A stretch of DNA of 64,000 nucleotides from Polyangium spumosum. Lineage in GTDB: Bacteria > Myxococcota_A > Polyangia > Polyangiales > Polyangiaceae. Location: positions 186,001-250,000 of the forward strand of contig NZ_WJIE01000003.1 in assembly GCF_009649845.1 (NCBI RefSeq), given 5' to 3'. This document shows, one piece after another, positions 53,140-61,978 of the stretch. The notes beneath the pieces were generated by a model, which made no database searches, had not been told where the DNA came from, and worked only from the letters and a program-made list of their open reading frames with translations. The stretch's first letter is position 1; each line of letters begins with the position of its first letter. The position numbers and the translations under genes are program-made.

Positions 53140-55251
53140 TCAGTCTTCCTCTTCCGTGACCTTGAAGCCGCTGTCCTTGATGACCTTGTCCTGGATCATC
53201 GGCGGGCAGATCGCGAGGTGGTCGACGCTCATCGAGAACGTGCCCTTGCCTTGCGTCATGCTCTTCAGCTTCGACTCGTACTCGAGCACCTCGGAGAGCG
53301 GGACGTACGCGTTGACGATCGTCTGATCCTCGACCGTGTCCGTGCCGAGGATGCGGCCGCGGCGGCTGTTGATGTCGCCGATGACGTCACCCGTCGCCAC
53401 GCTCGGCGCGACGACCTGCATCTTCACGACCGGCTCGAGCAAGACCGCGCCTGCCTGCGCCGCGGCGGCCTTGAAGGCCTTGCTGCCGGCCATCTGGAAG
53501 GCCGCGTCGGACGAGTCCACGTCGTGGTACTTGCCGTCGTAGAGGCGCACCTTCACGTCGACCATCGGGAAGCCGGCGAGGAAGCCCTTCGCCATCGACT
53601 TCACGATGCCCTTCTCGACCGAAGGGATGAACTGACGCGGGATCGCGCCGCCGACGACCGCGTCCTCGAAGACGAAGCCGCCGCCGCGCTCCACGGGCTC
53701 CATGTCGATGTAACAGACGCCGAACTGGCCGTGGCCGCCCGTCTGCTTCTTGTGTTTGCCCTCGACGCCCGCGACGCGCTTCGTGATCGTCTCCTTGTAG
53801 GCGATGTGCGGCGCGCCGAGGCGCGCGTCGATGCCCACGCGGCGGCGGATGCGCTCGACCGTGATCTCGAGGTGCAACGAGCCGAGGCCGCTCACCACGA
53901 GCTCGCGCGTCGTCTCCTCGATCGACACGCTGAGGCCCGGATCCTCCTCCGTCAGCTTGTAGAGCGCCGTGCTCACCTTGTCCTCGGCGCCCTTGCCCTC
54001 GAACTTCACGCCACGCGAGAAGAGCGCGGGCGGCAGCTCCGGCGCCGTGAACAGGAAGGGGTGCTTGTCGTCGCAGAGCGTGTGTCCGCTCAGCGTCGTC
54101 TTCAGCTTCGCGAGCGCGACGATGTCGCCCGCCTTCACCTCGTCGACGGCCTTCGCGTCCTTGCCGACGACGTTGAAGATCTTGCCGACCTTCTCAGCGT
54201 TGCCCGTCGACGCGTTGAGCATCGAGCTGTCGGGCTTGAGCGTGCCGGAGAGGACACGCGCGAACGAGGTGCGACCCGCGTGGGGATCGATCGACGTCTT
54301 GAAGACGAAGACCGCCGTCGGCGCGTCGGTCGAGCTCGGCCGCTCGGCGGCGGCGGGCGCCTGTCCGAGCTTGCCGCCGGGGACCGTGCCCTTCCACATG
54401 GAGTGCGCCGTGGGCGGCGGGACGAGCTCCACGATGCCGTCGAGCAGCGCCGCGATGCCGCTCGGCCGCGTGCCGGAGGCGAAGTAGACGGGGACGACCT
54501 TGCCCTCGCGCACGGCGTCGCGCAGGCCCTGATCGAGCTCCTCCTGCGTGAGATCACCCTCGGTCAGGTACTTCTCGGTGAGCTCGTCGGTCGTCCCGGC
54601 GACGTCGTCGACGAGCCTGCCGCGGCCCGTCTCGAGCGCGCCCGCGAGGTCACCGGACACCGGGCCCGGCGTGATCGCGTTCGGCGCCTCGGGCTTGCCG
54701 AGCCACGCCTTCTTCGTGCGCAGCGCGACGACGCCCTGGTAGTCGAGGCCCTCGCCCACGTGGTGCTCCATCACCGCGAGCGGCGCCTTCAGGCGCGCCT
54801 TGATCTCGGCGACGACCTCGTCCGGCTGCGCGTTCTCCGCGTCCACCTTCGTCACGACCACGAGGATCGGCAGGCCTTGCGCGCGCGCCCAGGCGAAGAC
54901 GCGCTCGGTGATCGGCTGCACGCCGTCCTTGCCGCTCACGACGAGGACCGCCGCGTCCACCGCGCCGAGCGCGAGGCGCGTCTCGGCGAGGAAGCTGCCC
55001 TCGCCGGGCGTGTCGACGACGTTCACCTTCTTGCCGTTCCAGTGCAGGTAGGCGACGCTCGCTTCGAACGAGCAGGCGTGGTCCTTCTCCTCGGCCGAGT
55101 CGTCGAGGATGCTCGACTTGTCGTCCACTTTCCCGAGCTTGGGCGTCGCCTTCGCCACGAAGAGCATGGCCTCGGCGAGCGACGTCTTGCCGGCTCCCTT
55201 GTGGCCGATCAGTGCAACGTTGCGAATGTCGCTGGGCGCGGTCGTCGTCAT
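53140..55251 (-). CDS. EF-G-like translational GTPase (second type)
   Basis: 703 residues. G1 is Gly-His-Lys-Gly-Ala-Gly-Lys-Thr, G3 is Asp-Thr-Pro-Gly and G4 is Thr-Lys-Val-Asp (in place of Asn-Lys-x-Asp). Domains II-V follow, ending Asp-Ser-Gly-Phe-Lys-Val. It resembles the EF-G-like (EF-G2/FusA2) branch more than canonical EF-G. These bind ribosomes; the role of the second copy varies. Cytosolic. The 209 bp upstream, towards the divergent membrane gene, hold its promoter but no clear boxes. Confidence 0.9.
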   Translation of the reverse strand: MTTTAPSDIRNVALIGHKGAGKTSLAEAMLFVAKATPKLGKVDDKSSILDDSAEEKDHACSFEASVAYLHWNGKKVNVVDTPGEGSFLAETRLALGAVDAAVLVVSGKDGVQPITERVFAWARAQGLPILVVVTKVDAENAQPDEVVAEIKARLKAPLAVMEHHVGEGLDYQGVVALRTKKAWLGKPEAPNAITPGPVSGDLAGALETGRGRLVDDVAGTTDELTEKYLTEGDLTQEELDQGLRDAVREGKVVPVYFASGTRPSGIAALLDGIVELVPPPTAHSMWKGTVPGGKLGQAPAAAERPSSTDAPTAVFVFKTSIDPHAGRTSFARVLSGTLKPDSSMLNASTGNAEKVGKIFNVVGKDAKAVDEVKAGDIVALAKLKTTLSGHTLCDDKHPFLFTAPELPPALFSRGVKFEGKGAEDKVSTALYKLTEEDPGLSVSIEETTRELVVSGLGSLHLEITVERIRRRVGIDARLGAPHIAYKETITKRVAGVEGKHKKQTGGHGQFGVCYIDMEPVERGGGFVFEDAVVGGAIPRQFIPSVEKGIVKSMAKGFLAGFPMVDVKVRLYDGKYHDVDSSDAAFQMAGSKAFKAAAAQAGAVLLEPVVKMQVVAPSVATGDVIGDINSRRGRILGTDTVEDQTIVNAYVPLSEVLEYESKLKSMTQGKGTFSMSVDHLAICPPMIQDKVIKDSGFKVTEEED

Positions 55252-55460
55252 GGTCGATTCCTGTCCGCCCTCGCGCTTGGAGGCCTCGGGCCCCCTCCCC
55301 TATTCGCAGGGCGGATCTCCCCTCTACGCCTGTTCGGTCGCTCTTGCCAGGGGGTTTGGGGTCAAAGCAGTACGTGTCCGCGCCTCCGCCTCGCGCGGCA
55401 TCGAGAGGCCGCCCCAGACGGCCCGGGGCTCGGCTAGCATGGGCCCCGCCCCGCGTTCGC

Positions 55461-55793
55461 ATGCAGCTCGTTCGACTCCTGCTCCAGTTCGCCCTCGGGA
55501 TCGCCTTGCCCTACGCGGTGCAGCGCTGGGACAAGGGCCGCCTGCCCGAAGAGCGGCGCGCGCGCGCCTGGAACGCGGCGACCTGGGGGGCGGCGGTGTG
55601 GTGGTACGGGCCGCTCTCGATGATCGCGTGGGGCTGGGTGACGCGGCGCGAAACGGGCCTCGTCGGCGCCGTGCGGGGCGCCTTCGGGATGGTGCTCGGG
55701 GCCGTCGCGTGCCTGCTCGTCGTGCTCGTGTCCCTCGGCGTGGACCTCGCCTTCGCCTGGGCCTTCGGCTTGCCGATCGATCTCGGCGACTGA
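55461..55793 (+). CDS. Small membrane protein, unknown
   Basis: 110 residues from the ATG at 55461, with GCTAGCAT 20 bp upstream. Two or three hydrophobic helices (about 5-20, 40-62, 70-100) with a basic loop between them and a short tail. No family recognised. It ends 1 bp before the convergent polX stop. Confidence 0.6.
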   Translation: MQLVRLLLQFALGIALPYAVQRWDKGRLPEERRARAWNAATWGAAVWWYGPLSMIAWGWVTRRETGLVGAVRGAFGMVLGAVACLLVVLVSLGVDLAFAWAFGLPIDLGD

Positions 55794-55794
55794 G

Positions 55795-57429
55795 TCAGCC
55801 GCGCGCGAGGAACGTACGGAGCTCGCCTGCGGAGAGCGTGTTCGCGACGTCCTTCGCCTCGCACCAGCCGCGCCGGGCTTGATCGAGGCCGTAGCGGAGG
55901 AGCTCGACCTCCTCGACGTTTCGCGCGTGGCTCGTGAGGGCGAGCCGCGCGCCTGCCTCCTTGACGGCCCGCGCGTAGCCGTCGGCGCCCTGGAGAAAGC
56001 GCGCGTCGAGCCCGAGGAGCACGCCGCGCTCGCGGCACGCCTTCGCCACCGCCTCCACGTCGAACTGCCGCGGCTTGCCCGCGCCGAAGGGACGCGCGAG
56101 CACGTGGAGGCACCCCGTCTCCACCGCCGCGACGAGCGCCTGCGTGAGCGCTTTTTCAGCGAGGTTCGCCGCGTCGATCTCGCCGATCACGACGTCGACC
56201 TCCGCGAGCTCCTCCTCGCTCGCCCCGATCGAACCACCTTCGCCGATCGTCACCACCCTGCCGGCGAACAGCTCCACGCCCGCGTGCTCGCGTGCTCGTT
56301 CGATCACGCTCCGCGGCGCGCCGATCACGACCAGCCAGGCGCCGCCCTTCGCCCGCCACGCCGAGGTGATCGCCGCGAGCTCGTCGGCGTCGGGCTTCCC
56401 CGCCACGAAATCCCCGCGCAGCTCCGCGCGCTCCACGAGCTTCGGCAGCTTCCCCTCCCGCGCCGCGTCGATCTCGCCGCGATCCTCGCGGATCTCCGGC
56501 GGCACCCAGGCGAGCCCCACCGCCTCGAACACGTCCTCCTCGCGCTCGCCCGAGAGGCGTTTGTCCTCCTGGAACACGCCCCACTCGCTGATCTTGAGCT
56601 TCTTCCGGACGCCGAGCGTCCGGATCGCGATGTTGTGCGCCTTCGACCCCGTGAAGTAGTGCATCGCCGCGCCGAACGTCTCCTCCGGCACCACGCGCAG
56701 ATCCACCTGCAGCCCGCTCTTCAGGAGCACGCTCGTCTTCGTGTCGCCGTCCGCGAGCACCTTGTCCGTTTGTGGATCTGCGATGAGCTTCTTCCCGATC
56801 GCGACGCTCACGTCCGCTGCGACGAGGATGTCCACGTCGCCCACGTTGTCCCTTCGCCTGCGGTAGCTGCCCGCGACCTCGATCCGCAGCACGCCCGGCA
56901 CCTCGCGCAGCCGCGCCACGATCGGCTCGACCTGCGCCTCGGCCTCGGCGAGCGAGATCCGCTTCCCTCGCGCCGCGCGCGCCGCGATCCCCTCCAGGAT
57001 CTGCGCCTCGAGCTTCGGGCCCACGCCCTTCAGCGCGCGCAGCCGCCCTTCACGCGCGGCCTTCTCGAGCTCCTCGATCGTGTCGATCCCGAGACCCTCG
57101 TGGATCGCCTTCGCCCGCTTCGGCCCGAGCCCCGGCAGCTCGAGCAGGTGGATCAAGCTCTCCGGCGTGCGTGACTTCAGCTCGTGCAACATCGCGAGCT
57201 CCCCCGTCTCCGCGAGCTCGCGGATCTTGCCGGCGAGGTCCTTGCCGATGCCCGGCAGCTCCTCGAGCGAGCCCGGCCCCTTCTCGGGCAACGTGCTCAC
57301 GGGCGAGGCGAGCGCGGAGACCGTACGCGCGGCCCCGCGGTAAGCGCGGACGCGGAACACGCTCGCGCCCTCGATCTCCAGGAGATCCGCGACCTGATCC
57401 AGCGTGCTGCCGATGGTTTCGTTGTCCAT
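55795..57429 (-). CDS. polX: Family X DNA polymerase with degenerate PHP domain
   Basis: 544 residues from the ATG at 57429 (Met-Asp-Asn-Glu-Thr). Helix-hairpin-helix motifs (Pro-Gly-Ile-Gly, Pro-Gly-Leu-Gly, Gly-Val-Gly) bind DNA. The polymerase active site is Gly-Asp-Val-Asp-Ile-Leu near 195-200, with a third Asp in Val-Asp-Leu-Arg-Val. Where bacterial PolX normally starts its PHP 3'-5' exonuclease with Asp-Leu-His-x-His, this protein reads Gly-Asp-Phe-Val-Ala-Gly-Lys, and the later metal His/Asp sites are also lost. It should polymerise in base-excision repair but not proofread through PHP. Confidence 0.9.
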   Translation of the reverse strand: MDNETIGSTLDQVADLLEIEGASVFRVRAYRGAARTVSALASPVSTLPEKGPGSLEELPGIGKDLAGKIRELAETGELAMLHELKSRTPESLIHLLELPGLGPKRAKAIHEGLGIDTIEELEKAAREGRLRALKGVGPKLEAQILEGIAARAARGKRISLAEAEAQVEPIVARLREVPGVLRIEVAGSYRRRRDNVGDVDILVAADVSVAIGKKLIADPQTDKVLADGDTKTSVLLKSGLQVDLRVVPEETFGAAMHYFTGSKAHNIAIRTLGVRKKLKISEWGVFQEDKRLSGEREEDVFEAVGLAWVPPEIREDRGEIDAAREGKLPKLVERAELRGDFVAGKPDADELAAITSAWRAKGGAWLVVIGAPRSVIERAREHAGVELFAGRVVTIGEGGSIGASEEELAEVDVVIGEIDAANLAEKALTQALVAAVETGCLHVLARPFGAGKPRQFDVEAVAKACRERGVLLGLDARFLQGADGYARAVKEAGARLALTSHARNVEEVELLRYGLDQARRGWCEAKDVANTLSAGELRTFLARG

Positions 57430-57515
57430 GATCTCGATCTTCCTCTCCGCTCGCCTGCTCGCGGCGGAAAGCAAACCACACGTCGGGATTCTCGCGCTAT
57501 ATCCCCTCGCCAAAC

Positions 57516-58721
57516 GTGAGGACCCACCTCGCCGCAGCAAGCCTGTTCGTCCTGGCCGCCTCCGCGACCACGGCCGCTGCCGCTCCCGTCGCTGCGCCCC
57601 GCGGCGCCGCGGGCTGGGCCGACGAAGCACGCGGCGGCATCCGCGGCGTCACCATCGGCCCCATCGAGAGCCTCCGCCACCCCGACAAGGGTTACGGCAC
57701 CCGGGCGAGCGCGCGCGCGATGGACGAGGCCAAGGCGCTCGGCTCCACCTGGATCAGCCTCACGCCGTTCGGCCGGGTCTGGGACCTGAAACCGAGCGGG
57801 ATTGATCTCACCTTCGAGGCCCCGTTCGAGCAGAACCGCGAGGACGTGCTCCGCGCGATGCATCAAGCGCATGCGCGTGGGCTCAAGGTCTTCCTCGTGC
57901 CGCACCTGTGGGTCGAGACCGGCGGCTGGCGCGCGCTCATCGATCCGGGCGACGACGCGGCGTGGGCGCGCTGGGCCGCGGCGTATCGACATTTCCTGCT
58001 CACCTGGGCCCGGGTCGCGGCCGAGGGCGGGGCCGAGATGCTGAGCGTCGGCGTCGAGCTCCGGAGCTTCGTCACCACGGGCCGCGCCGCGCTGTTTTAC
58101 CCCATCCTCGAGGAGGTCCGCCGCGTCTACCCGGGCCTGCTCACCTACTCGGCGAACTGGGACGACGCCGAGGACACGCTCATCTTCGGCGAGCTCGATC
58201 TCGTCGGGATCAACGCCTTCTACCCGCTCGCCGACAAGGACGGCGCCGGGCGCGACGAGCTCCACGCGGGTGGTCGCCGGGTGGCCGAGGGGATCGAGCG
58301 GCTCGCGGCGGCGTGGGGCAAGCCCGTCGTGCTCACCGAGATCGGGTACACGACCCGCAAGGACCCGGCCGTGCGGCCCTGGGAGTGGCCCGACGGCATG
58401 AAAAACGTGACGATCGACGAGGAGGCGCAGGCCCTCGCGTACGAGGCGATCATCGCGCCCTTGCTCGACAGCCGCGCCTGCGCGGGCTTCTTCGTGTGGC
58501 GGTATTACGCCGATCCGGACGACGTCTCGCAGGAGTCCGAGTGGGGTTTTTCCCCGCGCGGCAAGCTCGCCGAGCTCGTGCTCCGCGACGCCTTCACCGC
58601 GCGCTGGGCCGCCGACGGCCCCTCCTTCCTCGGCGAGAACCTCGGCCGCCACCGCGCCCGCACCCCGGGCCTCCTCGGCTGGGAGCTCTCCCCGCCGCCC
58701 GCCTGGCACAGTTCTTTCTAG
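57516..58721 (+). CDS. Secreted glycoside hydrolase, GH113-like TIM barrel
   Basis: 401 residues from a GTG at 57516. The signal peptide is cut after Ala-Ala-Ala-Ala. The barrel has Ser-Val-Gly-Val-Glu-Leu-Arg (likely acid/base Glu) and Val-Leu-Thr-Glu-Ile-Gly-Tyr (likely nucleophile), as in GH113 beta-mannanases and related glycosidases. It would cleave a beta-linked polysaccharide outside the cell. The family assignment is by motif only. Confidence 0.75.
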   Translation: MRTHLAAASLFVLAASATTAAAAPVAAPRGAAGWADEARGGIRGVTIGPIESLRHPDKGYGTRASARAMDEAKALGSTWISLTPFGRVWDLKPSGIDLTFEAPFEQNREDVLRAMHQAHARGLKVFLVPHLWVETGGWRALIDPGDDAAWARWAAAYRHFLLTWARVAAEGGAEMLSVGVELRSFVTTGRAALFYPILEEVRRVYPGLLTYSANWDDAEDTLIFGELDLVGINAFYPLADKDGAGRDELHAGGRRVAEGIERLAAAWGKPVVLTEIGYTTRKDPAVRPWEWPDGMKNVTIDEEAQALAYEAIIAPLLDSRACAGFFVWRYYADPDDVSQESEWGFSPRGKLAELVLRDAFTARWAADGPSFLGENLGRHRARTPGLLGWELSPPPAWHSSF

Positions 58722-58737
58722 TCGCCTCCCCAGATAC

Positions 58738-58759
58738 GCCGTCCTCCGCGGAGGACGGC
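58738..58759. promoter_or_regulatory. Perfect 22-bp palindrome
   Basis: Half-site GCCGTCCTCCG followed directly by its reverse complement, between the glycosidase stop and the pacifastin-like gene, 25 bp before the latter's ATG. There is no T-tract. A dimeric-regulator site or a stop structure are both possible. Confidence 0.5.
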
Positions 58760-58784
58760 CCATGCTGGCACAGGAGTCGACATC

Positions 58785-59498
58785 ATGATCATTCGCGCCC
58801 TTTCTTACGGCTTTTCTGCTCTCGCCTTCGCGGCGCTCTCGGTCGTCGCCTCGGGCTGCGTCTTCGTCAGCGCCGACGGCGGCGGCGGCGGCACCTGCGA
58901 CGTCGACGGCAAGGTATTCACCGTCGGCGAGTCCTTCCCCTCGGCCGACGGCTGCAACACGTGCACCTGCGAGGCCGACGGCTCCACGGCGTGCACGCGA
59001 AAGGCGTGCATCGAGTCGTGCACCTACGACGGCCAGATCTACGAGGTCGGCGACGTCTTCCCCGCGATCGACAGTTGCAATATGTGCACGTGTTCGGCGG
59101 ACGGCACCATCGCGTGTGACACGCAGGACTGCCCCCACCCCGCGTGCATGTACGAGGGCAAGGGCTACATGCCCGGCGACATGTTCCCCTCGGCCGACGG
59201 CTGCAATACGTGCGCCTGCGGCGCAGACGGCACGATCAGTTGCTCCGAAAACGACTGCTCCTGCCTCTACGACGGACAAACCTACCCGGCCGGCGCCTCG
59301 TTCCCCTCGACGGACGGCTGCAACACCTGCACCTGCGTCGACAGCGCCGTCGCGTGCACCGAGAAGGCCTGCCTCGCTTGCACCTACAACGGACAAACCT
59401 ACCAACCGGGAGAATCGTGGCAGGCGAGTGACGGTTGCAACACGTGCACGTGTAGCGAAGATGGTCTCGTGGGATGCACGAAGATCAACTGCCCGTGA
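58785..59498 (+). CDS. Lipoprotein with five pacifastin/VWC-like cysteine-rich repeats
   Basis: 237 residues from the ATG at 58785, with AGGAG eight bases upstream. The lipobox is Val-Ala-Ser-Gly-Cys. Five repeats of about 40 residues follow, each Cys-x-x-x-Gly-x-x-(Tyr/Phe)-x-x-Gly-x-x-(Phe/Trp) ... Asp-(Gly/Ser)-Cys-Asn-x-Cys-x-Cys ... Cys. The Cys-Asn-Thr-Cys-Thr-Cys ... Cys-Thr-Arg-Lys-Ala-Cys block in repeat 1 matches the pacifastin serine-protease-inhibitor signature; the longer first loop is more like VWC. It should be a surface-attached, disulfide-rich protein, possibly inhibitory or binding. Confidence 0.8.
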   Translation: MIIRALSYGFSALAFAALSVVASGCVFVSADGGGGGTCDVDGKVFTVGESFPSADGCNTCTCEADGSTACTRKACIESCTYDGQIYEVGDVFPAIDSCNMCTCSADGTIACDTQDCPHPACMYEGKGYMPGDMFPSADGCNTCACGADGTISCSENDCSCLYDGQTYPAGASFPSTDGCNTCTCVDSAVACTEKACLACTYNGQTYQPGESWQASDGCNTCTCSEDGLVGCTKINCP

Positions 59499-59624
59499 TC
59501 GTCCCGACGATCCCCCGCCGCGCCTCGACGAACCGACCCGCCTCTCCTGAATTGCCTCTTTCATCCTGTCCCGACGCCTGGTAGTGCCCCTCCCAGGCCT
59601 AGGGCAGCGATGAGGAGTTATTCC

Positions 59625-61925
59625 ATGCAGCTTCGTTCTCTTTCTGTGGCGGGCGTCCTCGCGGCGCTCGCCGTGGGCGCCGCCGGTTGTAGCGACGATC
59701 CGACGACGAACACCACGACGAGCTCGTCGTCGAGCACGGGCGGCGGAGGCGGCCAGGGCGGCACAGGTGGCACAGGCGGCGTCGGCGGAATGGGCGGCGA
59801 CGGCGGAATGGCCGGCGCCGGCGGTATGGGCGGCGACGGCGGTATGGGCGGCGCCGGGGGAATGGGCGGCGCCGGGGGAATGGGCGGCGCAGGCGGGATG
59901 GGCGGCGCCGGAGGGATGGGCGGCGCTGGTGGATCCGGCGGAGGCCTGCCTCCGGCCGAGATCTGCGGCAACACGATGGACGACGACGGCGACGGCGACA
60001 TCGACTGCGCCGACGCCGACTGCGCGGCGGCGTGCGCCGAGGTCTGCTCGGGCGGCGTGGACGAGGACCTGGACGGCGACGTCGACTGCGCCGACAGCGA
60101 CTGCGCGATGTCGCCCGCGTGTGGCAACCTCGTCATCAACGAGATCGATTACGACAACTTCAGCGCCGACACGGCCGAGTTCATCGAGATCTACAATGCC
60201 GGCGGCGACGTGATGCTCGACGGCACCACGATCTACATCATCAACGGCACGCCGGCCGGCGGAGCGCCGCCCGCGGTCGTCACCTCGTATCCGCTCACGG
60301 GGATGCTCGGGGCCGGCAAGTACCTCGTGCTCGCGGCGCCCGGGATGGCCGGCATCGATCCGGGCGCGACGGTCGTGCCGCTCGCCAATGCCTCGGACAA
60401 CCTCCAGAACGGCGCGCCGGACGGCGTCGCGCTCTTCTACAAGCCCGCCGCGATGCTGCTCGACGGGGTCTCGTACGAAAACGCGACGCCCGCGGGCTCG
60501 ATCGGGGCGGTGATGATCGAGGGACAAACCGTCTCGCTCGTCGCGGGCACGCCGATCACCGAGATCGACAACCAGCTCGCCTCCTCGCCCACGCGCTCGC
60601 TCGTCCGCATGCCGAACGGGCAAAAGACGGCCGACGACGACGCCGACTGGACGGCGACGACGGTGCTCACGCCCGGCGCGCCGAACGCCGTGACGGCCGA
60701 GGTCTGCAACGACGGCGTGCTCGACGAGGACGCCGACAACCTCATCGACTGCGCCGACCCGGATTGCTCGATGGAGCCGCAGTGCGTCGAGTCCTGCGCG
60801 AACATGATGGACGACGACGGCGACATGATGATCGACTGCGCCGATCCCGACTGCGCCGCCGACCCCGCCTGCAAGGTCCCCGAGCTCTGCGACAACGGGG
60901 TCGACGACGACGGCGACATGACCGTCGATTGCGCCGACATGGATTGCTTCGGCCAGGCCTGCGGCGCGAACGGCCTCGTCTGCGAGGCCATGACCATGAT
61001 GTGCGTCTGTCCGGGCAACGCGGCCGTCGAGCTCTCCTGCGCCGACCTCGTCGACGACGATTGCGACGGCCTCGTCGACTGCGCCGACATGGATTGCGCG
61101 GGCAACATGGCCTGCCTCGCCCACAAGGTCACGGCGGTCGATTACGCGGTCATCGCGCACGGCGGCAAGCTCGTCGTCACGGGCAATGGCTTCACGGGCG
61201 CGACCTCGGTCAAGATCGGCGGCGTCGAGCAGACGTTCACGGTCGACACGAACACGCAGATCACGATCACGGACGTGCCCGACGCGACGCCGGTCGCGTT
61301 GCAGGACCTCGTCGTCACCACGCCGAGCGGCGACACGGCGCCGTTCCAGGTGACCGTGATCCACCTGATCATCAACGAGTTCGACTCGGACCAGGCGAGC
61401 ACGGACACCGCCGAGTTCGTCGAGATCACGACCGGCGTGCCGAACGTGAGCCTCGCGGGCTACACGCTCGTGCTCTACAATGGCAACGGCGACGTCTCGT
61501 ACCTGCCCGTGACGGAGCTCAACGGCACGACGGACGCGAATGGCATGCTCCTCGTCGGCAGCCCGATGATGACGCCCGAGCCGACGGTCAAATTCGCGAA
61601 CAACAGCGTCATGCAAAATGGCCAGGACGCGGTCGCGATTTACCAGGCCCTCCCGGCGTCCTTCCCCGCCGCCACGCCCGTCACGGCGAACGGCCTCATC
61701 GATGTGCTCGTGTATTCCACGGGCCAGTCGCCCGACGCCGGCCTGCTCGACGTCCTCATCGGGCCCGCGGGCACGCCGGGCCGCACGCAGGTGAGCGAGG
61801 GCTCGGGCGGCGTGCAGGAGACACAATCGATCCAGCGCTGCGGCGACGGCCGCAAGAACGGCGACAAGTTCGCGGTCGGGCAACCCACGCCCGGCGCCGC
61901 GAACAACGTCATGGCCTGCCCGTGA
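59625..61925 (+). CDS. Lipoprotein with lamin-tail domains and Asp-rich Cys repeats
   Basis: 766 residues from the ATG at 59625, with GAGGAG seven bases upstream. The lipobox is Gly-Ala-Ala-Gly-Cys. A Gly-Gly-Met-Gly-Gly-Ala/Asp linker runs to about residue 110. Several DxDxDG-type repeats (Asp-Asp-Asp-Gly-Asp ... Cys-Ala-Asp ... Cys) probably bind calcium. Two lamin-tail-like domains (Asn-Leu-Val-Ile-Asn-Glu-Ile-Asp near 170 and Leu-Ile-Ile-Asn-Glu-Phe-Asp near 580) flank an IPT/TIG-like segment. A cell-surface adhesion or scaffold role is inferred. Confidence 0.82.
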   Translation: MQLRSLSVAGVLAALAVGAAGCSDDPTTNTTTSSSSSTGGGGGQGGTGGTGGVGGMGGDGGMAGAGGMGGDGGMGGAGGMGGAGGMGGAGGMGGAGGMGGAGGSGGGLPPAEICGNTMDDDGDGDIDCADADCAAACAEVCSGGVDEDLDGDVDCADSDCAMSPACGNLVINEIDYDNFSADTAEFIEIYNAGGDVMLDGTTIYIINGTPAGGAPPAVVTSYPLTGMLGAGKYLVLAAPGMAGIDPGATVVPLANASDNLQNGAPDGVALFYKPAAMLLDGVSYENATPAGSIGAVMIEGQTVSLVAGTPITEIDNQLASSPTRSLVRMPNGQKTADDDADWTATTVLTPGAPNAVTAEVCNDGVLDEDADNLIDCADPDCSMEPQCVESCANMMDDDGDMMIDCADPDCAADPACKVPELCDNGVDDDGDMTVDCADMDCFGQACGANGLVCEAMTMMCVCPGNAAVELSCADLVDDDCDGLVDCADMDCAGNMACLAHKVTAVDYAVIAHGGKLVVTGNGFTGATSVKIGGVEQTFTVDTNTQITITDVPDATPVALQDLVVTTPSGDTAPFQVTVIHLIINEFDSDQASTDTAEFVEITTGVPNVSLAGYTLVLYNGNGDVSYLPVTELNGTTDANGMLLVGSPMMTPEPTVKFANNSVMQNGQDAVAIYQALPASFPAATPVTANGLIDVLVYSTGQSPDAGLLDVLIGPAGTPGRTQVSEGSGGVQETQSIQRCGDGRKNGDKFAVGQPTPGAANNVMACP
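59755..59945 (+). repeat. Degenerate 12-15 bp coding repeat (Gly-Gly-Met-Gly)
   Basis: Tandem GGAATGGGCGGC-type units encode the Gly/Met/Ala/Asp linker of the lamin-tail lipoprotein. In-frame and expandable, typical of surface-protein linkers here. Confidence 0.8.
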
Positions 61926-61978
61926 GCTGAATCGGACGGGGGGCTCGATCCCGATCGAGCCCCTCCCCGCCGCATCCC

